Assembly (NCBI RefSeq): GCF_030272615.1
Contig: NC_081405.1
Location: 477,425,508-477,489,507, forward strand
Length of the DNA stretch: 64,000 nucleotides
Source: Cryptomeria japonica
Lineage: Eukaryota; Streptophyta; Pinopsida; Cupressales; Cupressaceae
Direction of reading: 5' to 3'
Part shown: piece after piece, positions 35,195 through 47,637 of the stretch
Numbering within the stretch: position 1 is the first letter of the stretch
How the letters are laid out: the number at the start of each line of letters is the position of its first letter
The notes under the pieces: generated by a model
The model's database searches: none
What the model was told of the DNA's origin: nothing
What the model saw: only the letters and a program-made list of their open reading frames with translations
Position numbers and translations under genes: made by a program

Positions 35195-37454
35195 ATGGCT
35201 GATAGAAGGCATTTGGGTTCATGGGCGAATGTGGGCTGGGAATACTCGCCTCATGTTTCGCAGTGGGTCTACATGAATGACAGATGGAAGGACATGTTGA
35301 TATAGGTAAATCAGAGCAGAAATACCAAGGTTTTTCAACCAGTTTCAAAATACTTTCAAGGCTTCTTTTGGAACAGACGCAATGTGGCATAGAGGAAAAA
35401 TAATAATGGGAGGAGATTCACTCGAGGGTGTTTTAATAATGGTGTGAATCAAGGGAATTCTAAGAATCAATTGAAGGGCTTTTTGGGGAAATTCTCTCTG
35501 GATCTAGGCAATCAGCAAACATTTGCTAGGGTTGTTGGCTTGGCAAATAAGGAGATTGCAGCTAGGGTTTTTGTTTCTTCACAACAGGTGGGAAATAAGG
35601 TAAATGTGAACCTCAAGGAAGATAGTCTGAAAAAGGTAAGTACGATGCTTACTAATCCTATTCTGTCGGGGGTTTCTTCATCACAGGTTTGGGCTCCTAT
35701 CCCTTGTATCGATCTTTTGGGTTCCTACGTCAATAAGAAAGCGAATTTTTTGCATACAAATGCTATTTCTGGGGAAATTTGGGGTGATCAAATTAGTTTG
35801 TTAAAGCTTTATCATAAATTGCAGAAAAGATGGGGGGATATGCATTATTTTCAATTATTGTCTGCAAATGCTTTTATTATTGTCTTTGATTCTCCTTCTT
35901 TCAGAGATGAGGTATTAAGAACTTCGCATCATTGGTTTGGAAAACATTTAATTTCAATTGCGGCTTGGAAACCTTTTTTTGTTCCTACTTGGTCTAGTTC
36001 AAAATTTATTCCTTTCTGGCTTGGTTTACCTAAAATACTTTTTGAATTTATGGATCCGGATGTTCTTGAGCAAATTGGAAATACTTTTGGAACTTTTTTA
36101 ACATCTAAAATGGACTTTGTGGAGGGGGAGGTTCTAGTAAAAATTTATGTTCTTATTAACCCTAACAATGTTTGCCCCCGTACTTTTAATATCTAGTCTC
36201 ATGATGGTATTTGGAGCTAGTCAATTGAGAAATTAGATATGAAGCTTCTTAAGTCTCCTTTACTTTTGGATGCTTTGTTACTTATGGATTTTAAGAAAAA
36301 CCAGTAGGTTGTTGGCTCTATCCCTAAATCCCTTAATAAAGATAGTTTGTTAGTGGGACCTTCGGTTGAAGGATGTGGAAATGTCTCTTCGCATAAAGTG
36401 GTAGAAACAGGTCACATTAATCTTCAAAACAATCCATTGTGTAGTTCTGGGAAACCAAATGATCACACTTCGGGTTCGGTCTCACTTTCGTCTTTACTGA
36501 AGACATTTTCTAATAATGGGGGTATAGTGATGGATAGTAATCCCCCGATAAATGAGTAGATCATCTATTGACAATAGATTGCCCTAAGATGCCAAATAAT
36601 CACATAAAGGGTAAGGACAAAAATTTATCTTCATGCACTCATAAGGAGGTTTTGGATTCTTCAAAGAATCTGAATTTAGATAAAAATGCAGTGGTTGATA
36701 TAGAAACTATTAAACAGGTACCTGCCATAGGTTTTCTTAATGATGCTTCTTTAGTTCAGGAAATTAAGAATTTAGTGTCTAATAATTCCCCTCTGAATGT
36801 TTAAATTAATATGGCTAATGAATCTTCCTTAGGGAATAGTAATCCGTCAGAGGTTGTCCTTGTTATTATGCCAGATGAGAATCTGGTTTAGCAAGTAAAT
36901 GATATTTTTAACAATCATGCACATCAGATGGATGAGGGTATTACTGATAGAGTTGTTTGCTTAATTGAGAATGATTGGGGGGTATAAACTTGACCCTTCC
37001 AATTTTTGCATCTGCTAATCCTTTTGCAATTTTGGCTACAACAGAGTTGGGTTTTGAAGATAATCCAATTATCTCGTCTTCTCCAAAGTCATGCAAGAGT
37101 TTACCAATTGTCCAAACAACTCTAGTTTTTTCACCATCAGTGGTTTCTCCTTGGAGAGGTAGGCCTCCAAATAATCTTAAGACTCAAATGGAAATTGATG
37201 CTGGAATTCAAAAGACTTTGTCCCTTTCTCTTGCTGGTGGGCAAGGGAGGTGTTCAGTCTCTCTTGGTAGGCCTAAGAAAACATGCCTAACTCCTATAAG
37301 TGTAAAAAGAAAGAGGAGTAAAAGACCTGTGACTAGTCCCCATGTGACAAAATCAAGGGTTGTGAAACATAATTTGCAAGGTTGCTTTGGGGAAAGCAAA
37401 AATTGTCCAATTAATGGGAAGAGGGGAGCTTCGGCCTCCCCTCGAGGACAATGA
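35195..37454 (+). pseudogene. LINE ORF1, nucleic-acid-binding protein (DUF4283-like)
   Basis: The proposed start is ATG 35195 (MADRRHLGSWANVGW). The frame stays open to 36196 except for stops at 35303 and 35390. The region about 35830-36030 reads like the DUF4283 domain of plant LINE ORF1 proteins (AFIIVFDSPSFRDEVL, HHWFGKHLISIAAWKPF, FIPFWLGLPKIL). Further stops and two frame changes (near 36560 and 36800-36970) follow. The last part ends in a basic region and a TGA at 37452 that overlaps the ORF2 start. The protein would package LINE RNA, but this copy cannot encode it whole. I see no CCHC zinc knuckle, which many plant L1 ORF1 proteins have. Confidence 0.75.
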
Positions 37455-40400
37455 GAATTATTTCTTGGAATGTTAGGGGATTAAATGCCCCTGACAAGTG
37501 ACACTTAATTAAGTCCTAGATGGACTTAATTAAGTGTGATATTTTTATGTTGCAAGAAACAAAGTTGTCAAAGGAGTCTTCTGATTTGGTTTTTTCATCT
37601 TGGAGAAGGTGGAATTTTCTTTCTTCTTCTGCTTGTGGTGCTTCGAGAGGTTTGGCAATGCTTCGGAATAATTATAATATTGAGGTATAGTTAGTGGCAT
37701 CTTCTACAAATTGGATGTTGACTTTAGTTATAAGCAAGATTTCGAAGGTTAAATTCTAGCTTTTTAACATTTATACTCCGCCAGGAATTCAAGGGAAGAG
37801 TAAGTTATGGGGTGAACTAAAGAGGATTTATTCTCCCTTAAGACATGGTTCCTTTATTATCTTCGAGGGTGATTTTAATGCTATCACTGATTTAGATGAG
37901 AAAAGAGGAGGTGTTTTCCCAAATAAAAGGATTATGGATGACTTTGGGGATTTCATTTCTGATATGAGCCTTTTTTATTGTAAGTCTTAGAATGGGGTTT
38001 TCACATGGACAAACATGAGAAGGGTTTTTTCTCAGATTGCTGAGAGGTTAGATCAGTTTTTGTTATGTGAGAATTGGATTGATTCAGATTTTGAATTCTT
38101 TTCCTCTATTCTATCAGTCTCGGGTTCTGATCATTTTCCAATTTCCCTTTCACTTATTGAGGGTAGGGCTTCTTTTAAGTCTCCATTTAAATTTGAGCCC
38201 ATGTGGTTTAGGGATTCTTCCTTTTTGCCTCTGCTTATGAAATGGTGGAATTCTGCTCCTTTTTGTTCTGGGTCCCATATGTTTTAGATTGCTAAGAAGT
38301 TAAGTTATTTGAAATTGAATATTAGGGAATGGAATATCTTGCATTTTAAGAACATATTTTAGGAGAAACAAAGGATTCAAGATATGATTGAGGGTCTTAA
38401 TTTACTCATGTTCTTCAACATGGTATGGTGCCACAAGTTTTTGATGAATTAAAGTCACTAAAATTACAGCTTGAGGAGGTGTTAGCTAGAGAAGAAATCT
38501 ATTGGAGACAAAAATATAGAGAGTTATGGCTTTCAGATGGTGACAGGAACACAAAATTTTTTCATTCTTAAACTAAGATTAAAAGATGTAAGAATAGGAT
38601 ATCTTGTATTCAGTGTCAGAACGGGAATTTATTGACAGACCCGGAGGACATGGCTTCAGAGGTAGTTAGGTTTTTTAAGTCATTATTATCTTCAGAAAAT
38701 GGAAATCTCAGCAATGATATTATATCTAATATTCCTCCTTTGGTATCTTTGGAAGACAATAAGATGTTGATGTCTCCCTTTTCCTTAGAAGAAGTTAAGA
38801 GTGATGTCTTTTCCATGAATCTGGATAAAGCTCTAGGACCAGATGGTTTTTCTCCTTTATTTTTTCAGAAATGTTGGGATTTTGTGGGAAATGATGTTTT
38901 ATTGGCTCTTGAGGAAGCTAGGAGAAATAGGCACGTTTTAAAAGAACTTAATACTACAATGATTGCAATTATTCCTTAAAAAAGAGGATATTAAGACTTT
39001 TGCTGACTTCCGCCCCATTGCTTTTTGTAACACTTTGTATAAGATATTTATGAAGGCAATCTCCCTTAGGTTGGCAAAAATTCTACCTAGCATCATTTCA
39101 TTGGAGCAAGGTGGTTTTGTTCCTGGAAGGGATACGAAAGAGGGTGCAATTGTAGCACATGAGGTGTTGCATTCTATTTCCACCCAAAAAACCCCAACCA
39201 TGATACTTAAACTAGACATGATGAAGGCTTATGATAGAGTAGAGTGGGGGACTTTATGTGTTGTTCTTAATAAGTTAGGTTTTTCCAAGGCTTGGGTCAA
39301 ATGGATTCGTGCATGTATTTCTTCTGCAAGATTGTCAGTTTTAATTAATGGTTCTCCTTGTGGTTTTTTCACTTCCTCCAAGGGTTTGAGACAGGTAGAT
39401 CCCCTTTCTCCCTTTCTATTTATTCTCCTAGTTGAAACCTTTAGTTGGGCTATTAGGGCTGCTAAAGTGGGGGCTTTGGAATGGTATAAGGATTTAGAAT
39501 ATTCCCCAAAGTATTTCTCATTGTCTCTTTGCAGATGATACTCTGTTATTTGGACATCCTTCGTTAGTTGAGGCAAAAGTGATTAAAGGAATAATACAGA
39601 ATTATGCATCGTTTTCTGGTCAGGAAGTGAATGGTGATAAATCAAATATTTTCTTCCTTAATACATCACAACTGGTTCAAAATAGGTTGCAATCCTTTTG
39701 GGGATTTGAGAGAAATATTCCTTGTACTTACCTTGGGATTCCTTTCTCTGTTAAACAGGATAACATTGGTTTTTGGGATAAGATTATTTTGGTCATTTTT
39801 GAAAGAATTCTCTCATGGAATCATAGATGGTTAACTTTGGTGGGTAAAATTGTTCTCATCAAGTCCATTTTCAATGTTGTTCCCATATATCTCATGTCTA
39901 TTTTGAAGTCTCCAAAATCAACTATTGTTAGTTTATAGGATACTCTTAGAGATTTTCTTTGGAACAATAATAAATATGGCAAGAAGAAACTCCCTTTAGT
40001 TGCATGGGATAAGGTATGTTTGCCTATGGAACTTGGGAGAATAGGAATTTGGAGTCTGGAGAATCAAAATTTAACCTTAGGTGCTAAGTTGGTTTGGAAA
40101 TTATATGACAAGACTAGCTCCTTATGGGCAAATATTATTTTTCCAAATATTTAAATAATGAATTGAGAGAGTACATTTTTTAAGTCTCAAATTTGCCTTT
40201 GGGTTCTGCTATTTGGAATTTCCTTTGTAAATGTAGATCAGTTGTTTTGCCTCATCTCTCATGGATTGTTCATAATGGTAGAAAGGTCAGATTCTGGGAT
40301 GAAGTATGGAATGGACACACACCTCTGGTGAATATTAGATATTGGTCTCCTCTGATCACTATTCTTTCCTCCCTTTGGGGTGTTTTTGTAGCAGATTATT

Positions 40401-41641
40401 TTGAAATTGTGAGTAGTGGACCCCTTAAGCTAACTAGATGGAAGTCAATTGATTTCTTAGATGTTGATCAAATATGAAATTAGATTTTGAGATGATTTTG
40501 GGGGATAAAATTGTATTTCTTTCTGATTTTGAGGATGAACTTATTTGGACAAAGAATATTTCTAGTAAGTACAATGTTAAACATGGTTACAACTGTCTTA
40601 TGGTTGCTAAAGATTTATCATCCTATCCTTATAAGTTGTTTTGGCATTCGACTTGTCTTCCTAAAGTTGGAGCCTTTGTTTGGTTGGAAGTTCAGGACAG
40701 AGTCCTTACAGGTATGAGACTGGATAGGCTTGGTATTACTGTTGTTTTCCCTTGTGTCCTTTGTAACAAAAATTTGGAATCTTCTTCACACCCGATCCTA
40801 CATTGTGATTATTCTTGTGAATGTTGGTAGTGGTTATTTGAGAAGTTAAATATATCCTTTTTTATTGGTAAGGATCTCATTTCCCATTTTAGATCTTGGC
40901 CCTTTATGTTTGCTTCATCTTTTTATGCATGCCTTTGGATCATATCTCCATCTATTGTGATTTGGAATGTTTGGCTAGAGAGAAACAACATGATATTTAA
41001 AAAAAAAAAGTTCTCCTTTGTCTGAGGTTCTATAAAAAATTGAGTCTTCAATCTTTGAGGTTGCTTTGTCGTTTATTTATAAGAATTTGGAAAATCTTAC
41101 TTCTTTTTCGCACTAGGATACTAGAGTTACTAGAGTTTGGAAGATGATGTCGGTTTTACCCTCTCATGGTTCAATTTTAAAAAAGAATGATGCAATAGGT
41201 AAGAGATGCTCTGCTAGATGGAAACCTCCTCCATAGGGGCACTTTAAATTGAATTTTGATGGGGCATCTCGTGGTAACCCTGGGTCGGTTGGGGTAGGCA
41301 TGATAATTTATGATCACAATGCAAATTTTATTTGAGCTAAGTGTCATGCTATTGGTTTTAAAACTAACAATTATGCGGAATTTCATGCTTTGTCTTTTGG
41401 ATTGGATATGGAAATCTCTTTGGGAATTAAGGAATTAATAATTGAAGGTGATTCTATGGTGATTATTCAATGTGTTATGAAAAAGAAATCGAATTGTTGG
41501 AATTTGCAGTATATACTTGATCTCATTTTACAAAAATTAGAATTGTTTGAATCTTTTTTGTTATCCCATTGTTACAGAGAAGTTAATAAGATTGCGGATT
41601 ATTTGGCAAATTTAACCATTGATAGCAATGATAATCAATGA
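37451..41641 (+). pseudogene. LINE ORF2: endonuclease, reverse transcriptase, zf-RVT, RNase H
   Basis: ATG 37451 opens with MRIISWNVRGLN, the start of an APE-type endonuclease. QETK, GDFNAI (near 37870) and GSDHFPISL (near 38125) are its catalytic-type motifs. RT follows with LGPDGFSPLFFQKCW (near 38833), FRPIAFCNTLYKI (39005), KLDMMKAYDRVEW (39210), QVDPLSPFLF and FADDTLLFG (39528). A zf-RVT segment lies at 40560-40860 (KVGAFVW, CVLCN, HCDYSCECW). A plant-type RNase H is at 41245-41640 (FDGASRGNPG, NNYAEFHAL, IEGDSM). The reading frame changes at least five times and stops occur, so no product is expected. The domain set is complete, which supports an originally full-length insertion. Confidence 0.9.
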
Positions 41642-42212
41642 GAGGAGGGTTTTGAGGAAATTCCTTCCAGGGTATGGGAAGGTTTGCGGCAATAGTTATG
41701 TGATTTTCTTGAGTAATGTTGATGTAAAATTTAATGATGATAATTATTCCCACTTTCCCCTTTCATTTCAAGTATCCATGTTCGTTGTCTAGAGGAGAGT
41801 TCGAGCTCATGGTATTTGATACAATAGTGTTTTTCCAAAGGTTTTTTAATACTTTCTTTTTTGGCAGGAAGGTTTTTGTCTCATGGGATCTGGCACAGGG
41901 CTATGGAAAATTCTTCCTTCTTCCATTGATAGCAGCTGTGGAGTCTACATTTGAAAATTATCCGATGGGTTTTAAATATGGGCTCTATGTAAAACTGATA
42001 TTATATGTGTTGTGACCGCATTTTGTATATGGTTTTGGGCGGGGTGTATAAAATGATTTGTTAGATACTATAGGTTTATATTATTAGTTGTGACCGAAGG
42101 TTTTCTTCCCAGGGTTCTTTCCTCTGGTATGCTCTTTGAATCTAGTTTCAAAAATAAAAAATATTAATAAAAAAGTTTAGTGGAATAATCCACTTTTATT
42201 GAAAAAAAAAAG
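41642..42212 (+). other. 3' region and poly(A) tail of the LINE
   Basis: Untranslated sequence ending in TTTTATTGAAAAAAAAAAG before the duplicated target. An earlier A-rich stretch with AATAAA-like motifs lies near 42150-42175. Confidence 0.7.
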
Positions 42213-42226
42213 AGAGTCCATAGATA
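42213..42226. repeat. Target-site duplication of the LINE, right copy
   Basis: AGAGTCCATAGATA, identical to 33824-33837, starting just after the A run. Confidence 0.85.
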
Positions 42227-43559
42227 CTTTTAAAGTCGCAATTAATAATATAATTATAATTAAAAATAAATGTGCCAAAACACTTGCAATTATCAAAACA
42301 TGCTCAACTATTAAACCCTTAATTTCCCTAATAATTTCTTTTGTTTATAAGCACCTAATAAATTATGGTTATCTTAAAAGTTTAGAAAATAGTTTTTCTT
42401 TCAATACTAAAAATGCCTATTAATTGAATATTATGATTATTATTTTAAATATTACACATTGAAAAATTAAACAAATTAATGTAAAAATTATATGGAATTT
42501 TTTTTTTTTTAAATAACAATTTTTTTATTTTTATTAAAAGTAAGATAGGTTTTGAAGGGACCCAAAACCCTTTTTACAAATGGTGCTACATAGATACACA
42601 TAGCCAACAAGTAGACTAACACTAACCAAAACGAGATAGGCACTAGCAAAACGGAGACAACAAGAGCAATCACAAACACAAGTATTGCAATTTTTTGAGT
42701 ATCTCTCTACCCCCAGTTGATTTATATTAAGAAGATTGACCAAATCCTATGAATCAATTTTTGCCTCCTCGACAAACTTCTTCATGCTACTATGAATAAT
42801 TAAGCATCCAAGATCCCTTCTCAGTAGTAACCTATATACCCTTACTGAAATTATCCACATCAAGAATAGAAATAGTATAAATAGTAGTGTTACTTGCCTT
42901 GAGCTTGTACCACTTTTTAGACAACACTTTTATACTTGAGACACTATAATGGATGGTAGTGTAGCTAATTTGACAAGATTTTCCAAGTTGTCATATACCT
43001 TATCCATTTTCTCCTCTAGTCCTTTTACAAAAATTCATAGTCATATTTCATAATATTGTCATCTTTGACATGAGATAGCCAACATTTCTTATCTTCTTCA
43101 TGTTACTTAGGGGTTCCCTCATTGCCATGGGTAGAATCCATCTTTTCTTATGAAGAGAAAACTCTCACATTGATTTTGTTGATTTCCAAGAAGAATCACT
43201 TTGACAACTTGAATTGGTCAAACATTACATCATTTTCAACACTAAGGAGATAATCTTACTCTTCTCTATTGAGATTAAGAAGAGGGAATAGTCTGAAGGT
43301 CTTTTGGAAAGGGCTCATGCCATACTCTTCCCTCACTAGGATTCAAAGAGGGTGGAATCTTAGAAGCTACCCCCAAAACATCCTTTACCATCAATTTGTT
43401 TTTAATTTTGACATTATCCCCTATTTAATTTTTTCCTCTTTCTTAGCCATGCTTTTCTTTTTCATAGATGTTGTCAAACAATCACAATTTGGTCCCTAAG
43501 TCTAGGACTTTTGACTTCTTTCTCTCTTTTTCATAGGTTTCCACAAATTGATTTTTTAA
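42227..43559. other. AT-rich spacer, possible minus-strand element tail
   Basis: No gene is seen. Near 42510-42560 the minus strand reads CTATCTTACTTTTAATAA followed by an A-rich stretch. This resembles the 3' tail of a LINE, or just a poly(A)-like relic, for the decayed minus-strand sequence upstream of it. Confidence 0.3.
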
Positions 43560-44349
43560 CCTCCAGCAAGGGCTCTATGAGGATCTCCAAGGATGTCATA
43601 TCCTCCTCCTCGGCCTCCTAGTCATCATCCCCTTCCTCCAAGTTTATATGATTAGGATCATAACTCATGTCAGATTAGTGGACAAAGAATGGGGAGTAAT
43701 CCCTACAAACCCTAGTTTTGGAAGTTTAAGGAGAAGGAAAAGATTTTAAATCTCTAATGATTAAGATAATTAAGCCTTCATGCAAAATAAGTTGTTTAAC
43801 ATTTTTCCTATACTCATTCACTCCAATCTCCAATGAGGCATAAAAGAGAAAGAAAACCAACTATTTATGCAGAAAGTGGTTCACCAAAATGAAATGAAAA
43901 CCAAACACAGTAATAAATCTCCCATCAAGAGTAATGTAGCGTATGATTATCTCCACTATGTATGGCCAATGGGTTTGTTGGACTTCTTGTTGTAGGAACT
44001 ATTTGATCTCTTAACCAATCTATCTTCCTCCTTCCCTTTAATAAATTTATGCATAACATATTACAAGGATTTTCTATCCCTGAATATCTTCCTACCCTAC
44101 ATCGATAAACTAGTAGTCTCAACAATAACATACTCTATGATAACTAACTCCTTCCCAAAGGTAGATAGAGTGCACCTTTCCAACCTTTAATGCAGTTCTA
44201 GAAGGTTGAGGATCATGGTGATAGAGTCCTTCCAAATATGAAGTGACCCATTCCATTTCTAGGATTCTATAGACTTGGGTGTTCCTCTTGAAGCCATCAC
44301 ATAAAAATGGTTTGACCTTTCTTATATCACCTACTATAATCAAATTCAC
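43560..44349 (-). pseudogene. Decayed coding-like sequence, not recognised
   Basis: On the minus strand, open pieces with protein-like composition follow each other: 44349-44119 (GDIRKVKPFLCDGFKRN, ILEMEWVTSYLEGLYH), 44131-43925, and an acidic stretch near 43640 (HINLEEGDDD, EAEEEDMTSLEIL). They are joined by stops and frame changes. I do not recognise the family. An old retroelement gene is the most likely reading in this context. Confidence 0.3.
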
Positions 44350-46133
44350 TCATAGAAGAAGCAACTAAATTTTATCCTACTACCTACCCCACACAGTCAC
44401 TAGCATAAGAAACAACTAAAATATAATATTTTACATTAACTATTATGGGTTGCAACCTAATGGAAGTTGCAACTCCCTTTAATTCAATTTTATGGCTTCA
44501 ATTATATGAATTTCACTACTCTAGGGTACAACTTAAAACATTTTATCACAAAGAGGCTAAAAACTCATAAAAAACATACTTGATAAGATTTGAAGATGAA
44601 TATCTATGGTGCAGAGGCACCAAGCTCATCTTGCAAGTTTGGTCAATTGAGGTAATTTATTAGGTTTTTTTGTGTTGATTAATTTTAGGTCCAATAAGTT
44701 CATAATAGATTATGTTAAATGTAAATGGAGTCATATTGAATCATGTTGGCTTCATTATTGTAAAGGATGTCAATATTGCAAAAATTGTCAACATATTGTC
44801 AAATTGCATGTAAAGAGTCAATTTTGAAATTTGTAACATGGGGTCAATTATTTAGGTGTCTCAAGGTCCATTGGGACCATTTTAATGTATTTTAAGTGAT
44901 CTAAGTCTTATGGGGTCTTGGTTTGTCAAAAAAATTTAAAATGGCATAAGTTGTCTTAATGCAAATTATGTATTTTTGGTTTGTTTGGAAGCCCAAAGGT
45001 CAATTCATTTAAAAATAAGTTGTAGACCATTTATTTATAGTTTTTGGGTTGATTAAAATTAAAATAGGCCTCATGAAACTTGAGGCAGAGGTTGTTGATG
45101 CAAATTTTAAAGCAAGGCAATAAAAACTTATCATTTTCCTGCATTTTTCACTAGTTTCTCTTTGTTGTAGTGTTTATTCTGTAGTGGTATGGAAGAGTTA
45201 AGGCTCAAAAATAGATGGAATAAAATAGGATCTTATACCCTTTAGTTTGGCACTAATTTTGTGAATTTTCATTGATTTTTTTGCACTCTATAAGCAATAT
45301 ACTGAAAACTATCTTGAAACCCTTGTTTTGAGTGTTTGAAGCGAAGATATGTGAATATCTCACCATTCCATTATTGAAATATTTTCAAAATTAGTGGAAT
45401 GGGTGATATAGGGGTGCTCCAAATGGATTTTGTAAGATTTATTTAAGAGATGAATTTTGATTCCTTTCTGAGCAAGTCCTAGCCTAATATCTTCATGCAC
45501 ATTGGGCTTAGAAATGTAGGTAGAAGAAAGATTTTGTTGGAGAGAAATTGGTGAGTGAAATTGGAGGCCAAAATACATTTATTAAGACACTATGTGATGT
45601 TTTTAGGCCTTAGGAGTGGTGGTTTTAAGTTTGGTACTTGTATTTGTAATACTTGCTTTGGAAAAGTGACCTAATTAGGCCTAAAAGCCAGTTTACCAAT
45701 AAAAAACAAAGGTACTTGTTCCAAAACAACCCCTAGGGAAAATTGGATATTTTGTAAAAAAACCAAAAGGGTATCCAAAAATGTTTTTCTTTTGTCTTTA
45801 ATTTATCTATACAAAAAGTTATGATAGAAATGGCCTCTGAGTAGGGTTTTAAGGAGTCTAGCATAGTTGTGAGGCAACTCAATTAAAAGAAGGTTATGGG
45901 GGCTAAACTAGGGCATGTTGAGGGCTTTTATGATTCCATTAGTAACTATATAATCTTTCCTTTTAATTATTGAATCATTTTGAGGTTTATCCTAACGTTG
46001 TGTCAAATTTGTCATTGCATTGGGCCTAGTGAATGGATAGGTGAGTTGGGAGAAAGATTCCCATTTTGAATTTTTGTGAGCCCTCCTAGGTGAATAATTT
46101 TTTTTAGTTTTTGAATTTATTTTCTAATCTACA
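44350..46133. other. Spacer, right part probably the 5' LTR of Ty3-B
   Basis: No gene is seen. The sequence ends in CTAATCTACA at 46133, five bases before a primer-site-like TGGTATCAAATC, so the last part is probably the 5' LTR of Ty3-B. Its left end cannot be placed because the 3' LTR is not in the window. Confidence 0.4.
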
Positions 46134-46138
46134 TAAAG

Positions 46139-46155
46139 TGGTATCAAATCATAGG
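46139..46155 (+). promoter_or_regulatory. Primer binding site of Ty3-B, mutated
   Basis: TGGTATCAAATCATAGG resembles the initiator-Met-type site TGGTATCAGAGC with changes after position 8. The gag start follows 56 bases later. Confidence 0.55.
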
Positions 46156-46210
46156 TTTTTATTAGGAAGGAAGAAGAGAAATTGAAAGTTGAAGAGATAA
46201 GATTGTCACA

Positions 46211-46376
46211 ATGCCTCCTAAGAACAATCCGATGGCCAAAGAGATTAGGGAACTGAAATACCAGATGCTCCCTAAGAAGAGACTATATAAGGAGTATAAA
46301 GAAGTAGCCCTAGATATAATATCCTTGAAAAATAAATATAGAAGAGGCATCGTCGGTGGTGACCAAAGTGAACAAG
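46211..46376 (+). pseudogene. Ty3-B gag, N-terminal part
   Basis: ATG 46211 begins MPPKNNPMAKEIRELKY, a charged helical N-terminus; the MPP start is like that of Ty3-A Gag (MPPTM). The frame runs into the Copia-C LTR at about 46377, so the last real residues are near GGDQSEQDN. The rest of the gene is at 53396-54263. Confidence 0.6.
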
Positions 46377-47579
46377 ACAATTTATTATGTGTTGCATTGA
46401 TGTTTTTTCATTGATGCCAACACTAGCTATTTGGATGCTTTACCGACACCCTTCTGGTCCTGGTAGGTTAAGTGGTTTTTAGTTAACTTGGATCTTGCAT
46501 GATCTGGTAGGCTCTAGTATAGTCTAGTGATGGAATTGACTTGTTCATGATACTCATACTCATATTTGGTCAGTTGGTTTTGGTCTGGAGATCAGTTGAT
46601 ATCCTTCTTGCTTAGAAGATTGGTTTCTAGTTCTGGTGAGGGTTTCACTGGCTAAGCTTTTGATAGATATTTGATGAATTGCATAAGTGGTGTTTGTGCA
46701 GCATCTGATGGAGTTTTAGGATGTTTTTTGTGATCATTTTCGAGACTTGGTGGTTGGAGATCATTCTTGAAGTGTGCAGACCTATATTGCATCCCGATTG
46801 ATCTAGGTTATGGACCGACTTTAATGTAATGTGTGGATAGGACCTATTAATGTATTTTTGGGATGTCTTATGTGTTGATATTATTTGTTTGGTCTAAGGC
46901 CGACATGGTTTATAATTATGTAATCGGTTTATTTTCTGGTGGCCGACCTAATTGTTTATGGTCGAGGGTTTTGTATAAATAGATGTAAGATCTCATTGTA
47001 GATCATCATGGTTAATGTTAGAGGTCATCGTCAAGGAATGTAATGTGCGAATAAAGTAATATCATTTAGGGAGAGGAGTTGGTCAATCATTGGAGATCAA
47101 ATTGGGTTTATGTAAGAGGATTTAGTCCTTCGGTATTGATCTTAACCAGAGTTGTACTCAAGCATAGGAGATGCCATCTTTTGCAGTTCAACACTTCTCT
47201 AGATTGTAGTATGTATTTATATGTAGTCAGTGAGGCTCCTTTTGTGATGAGTAGTGCACTCTAGGATGTTGGCCTTCCTACAAGTGCAGGCCCCTCAATT
47301 GTAATTCACATACTTACTATAGAAGTATTATCTAATTGTGGGTAGGCTTCCCACCGTGGTTTTTCCCTTTATCGGTTTTTCAACGTACAAATCTTGGTGT
47401 TATGTGGATGGCATTTATTTTGTGATTATTGTTTATGCTTAATTGATTTATCTACTATTCCGGTATTAATGTTTTGGTTTCTAGTATTAAAGTTTAAAAT
47501 GCTAATGGTTCTGGTAATCTGTGACAATTGATTCGCCCCCCCCTCTTAGTTGTCTTCTGGTTATTTGAACTGTCTAACA
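46377..47579 (+). repeat. 5' LTR of Copia-C, 5'-truncated
   Basis: Alignable with 52223-53395 from about its 20th base. It ends CTAACA, followed by the primer site. TATAAATAG at 46974-46982 is the likely promoter box. Confidence 0.88.
46974..46982 (+). promoter_or_regulatory. TATA box in Copia-C 5' LTR
   Basis: TATAAATAG followed by ATGTAAGATCTC. The same box lies in the 3' LTR at 52836-52844, and a variant is in Copia-A at 910. Confidence 0.6.
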
Positions 47580-47581
47580 AT

Positions 47582-47596
47582 TGGTATTAGAGCTTT
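47582..47596 (+). promoter_or_regulatory. Primer binding site of Copia-C
   Basis: TGGTATTAGAGCTTT, two bases after the LTR. It differs from TGGTATCAGAGC by one C-to-T change in the core. Confidence 0.75.
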
Positions 47597-47637
47597 GGTC
47601 CTCTCTATAAAAATCTTAATCGCTTGAGGAAGATCCT

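Larger units (their letters stand above)
33838..42212 (+). mobile_element. L1-type LINE, 8.4 kb, frame-broken
   Basis: The ends are set by the exact 14-bp duplication and the poly(A) tail at 42201-42211. Contents in order: 5' region of about 1.36 kb, ORF1 (35195-37454), ORF2 (37451-41641) and a 3' region of about 570 bp. The ORF1 stop and ORF2 start overlap as ATGA. The element seems full length, which is uncommon for LINEs, but ORF2 has several frameshifts and stops, so it is an old, inactive copy. Confidence 0.88.

Noticed and set aside
35195-37454. LINE ORF1 as a host gene with a DUF4283 domain
   Set aside because: The overlap with ORF2, the poly(A) tail and the 14-bp duplication show that it belongs to a LINE.
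46211-46414. Small independent host protein starting MPPKNN
   Set aside because: It lies just after a primer-site-like sequence and its continuation as a Ty3 Gag is found right after Copia-C.
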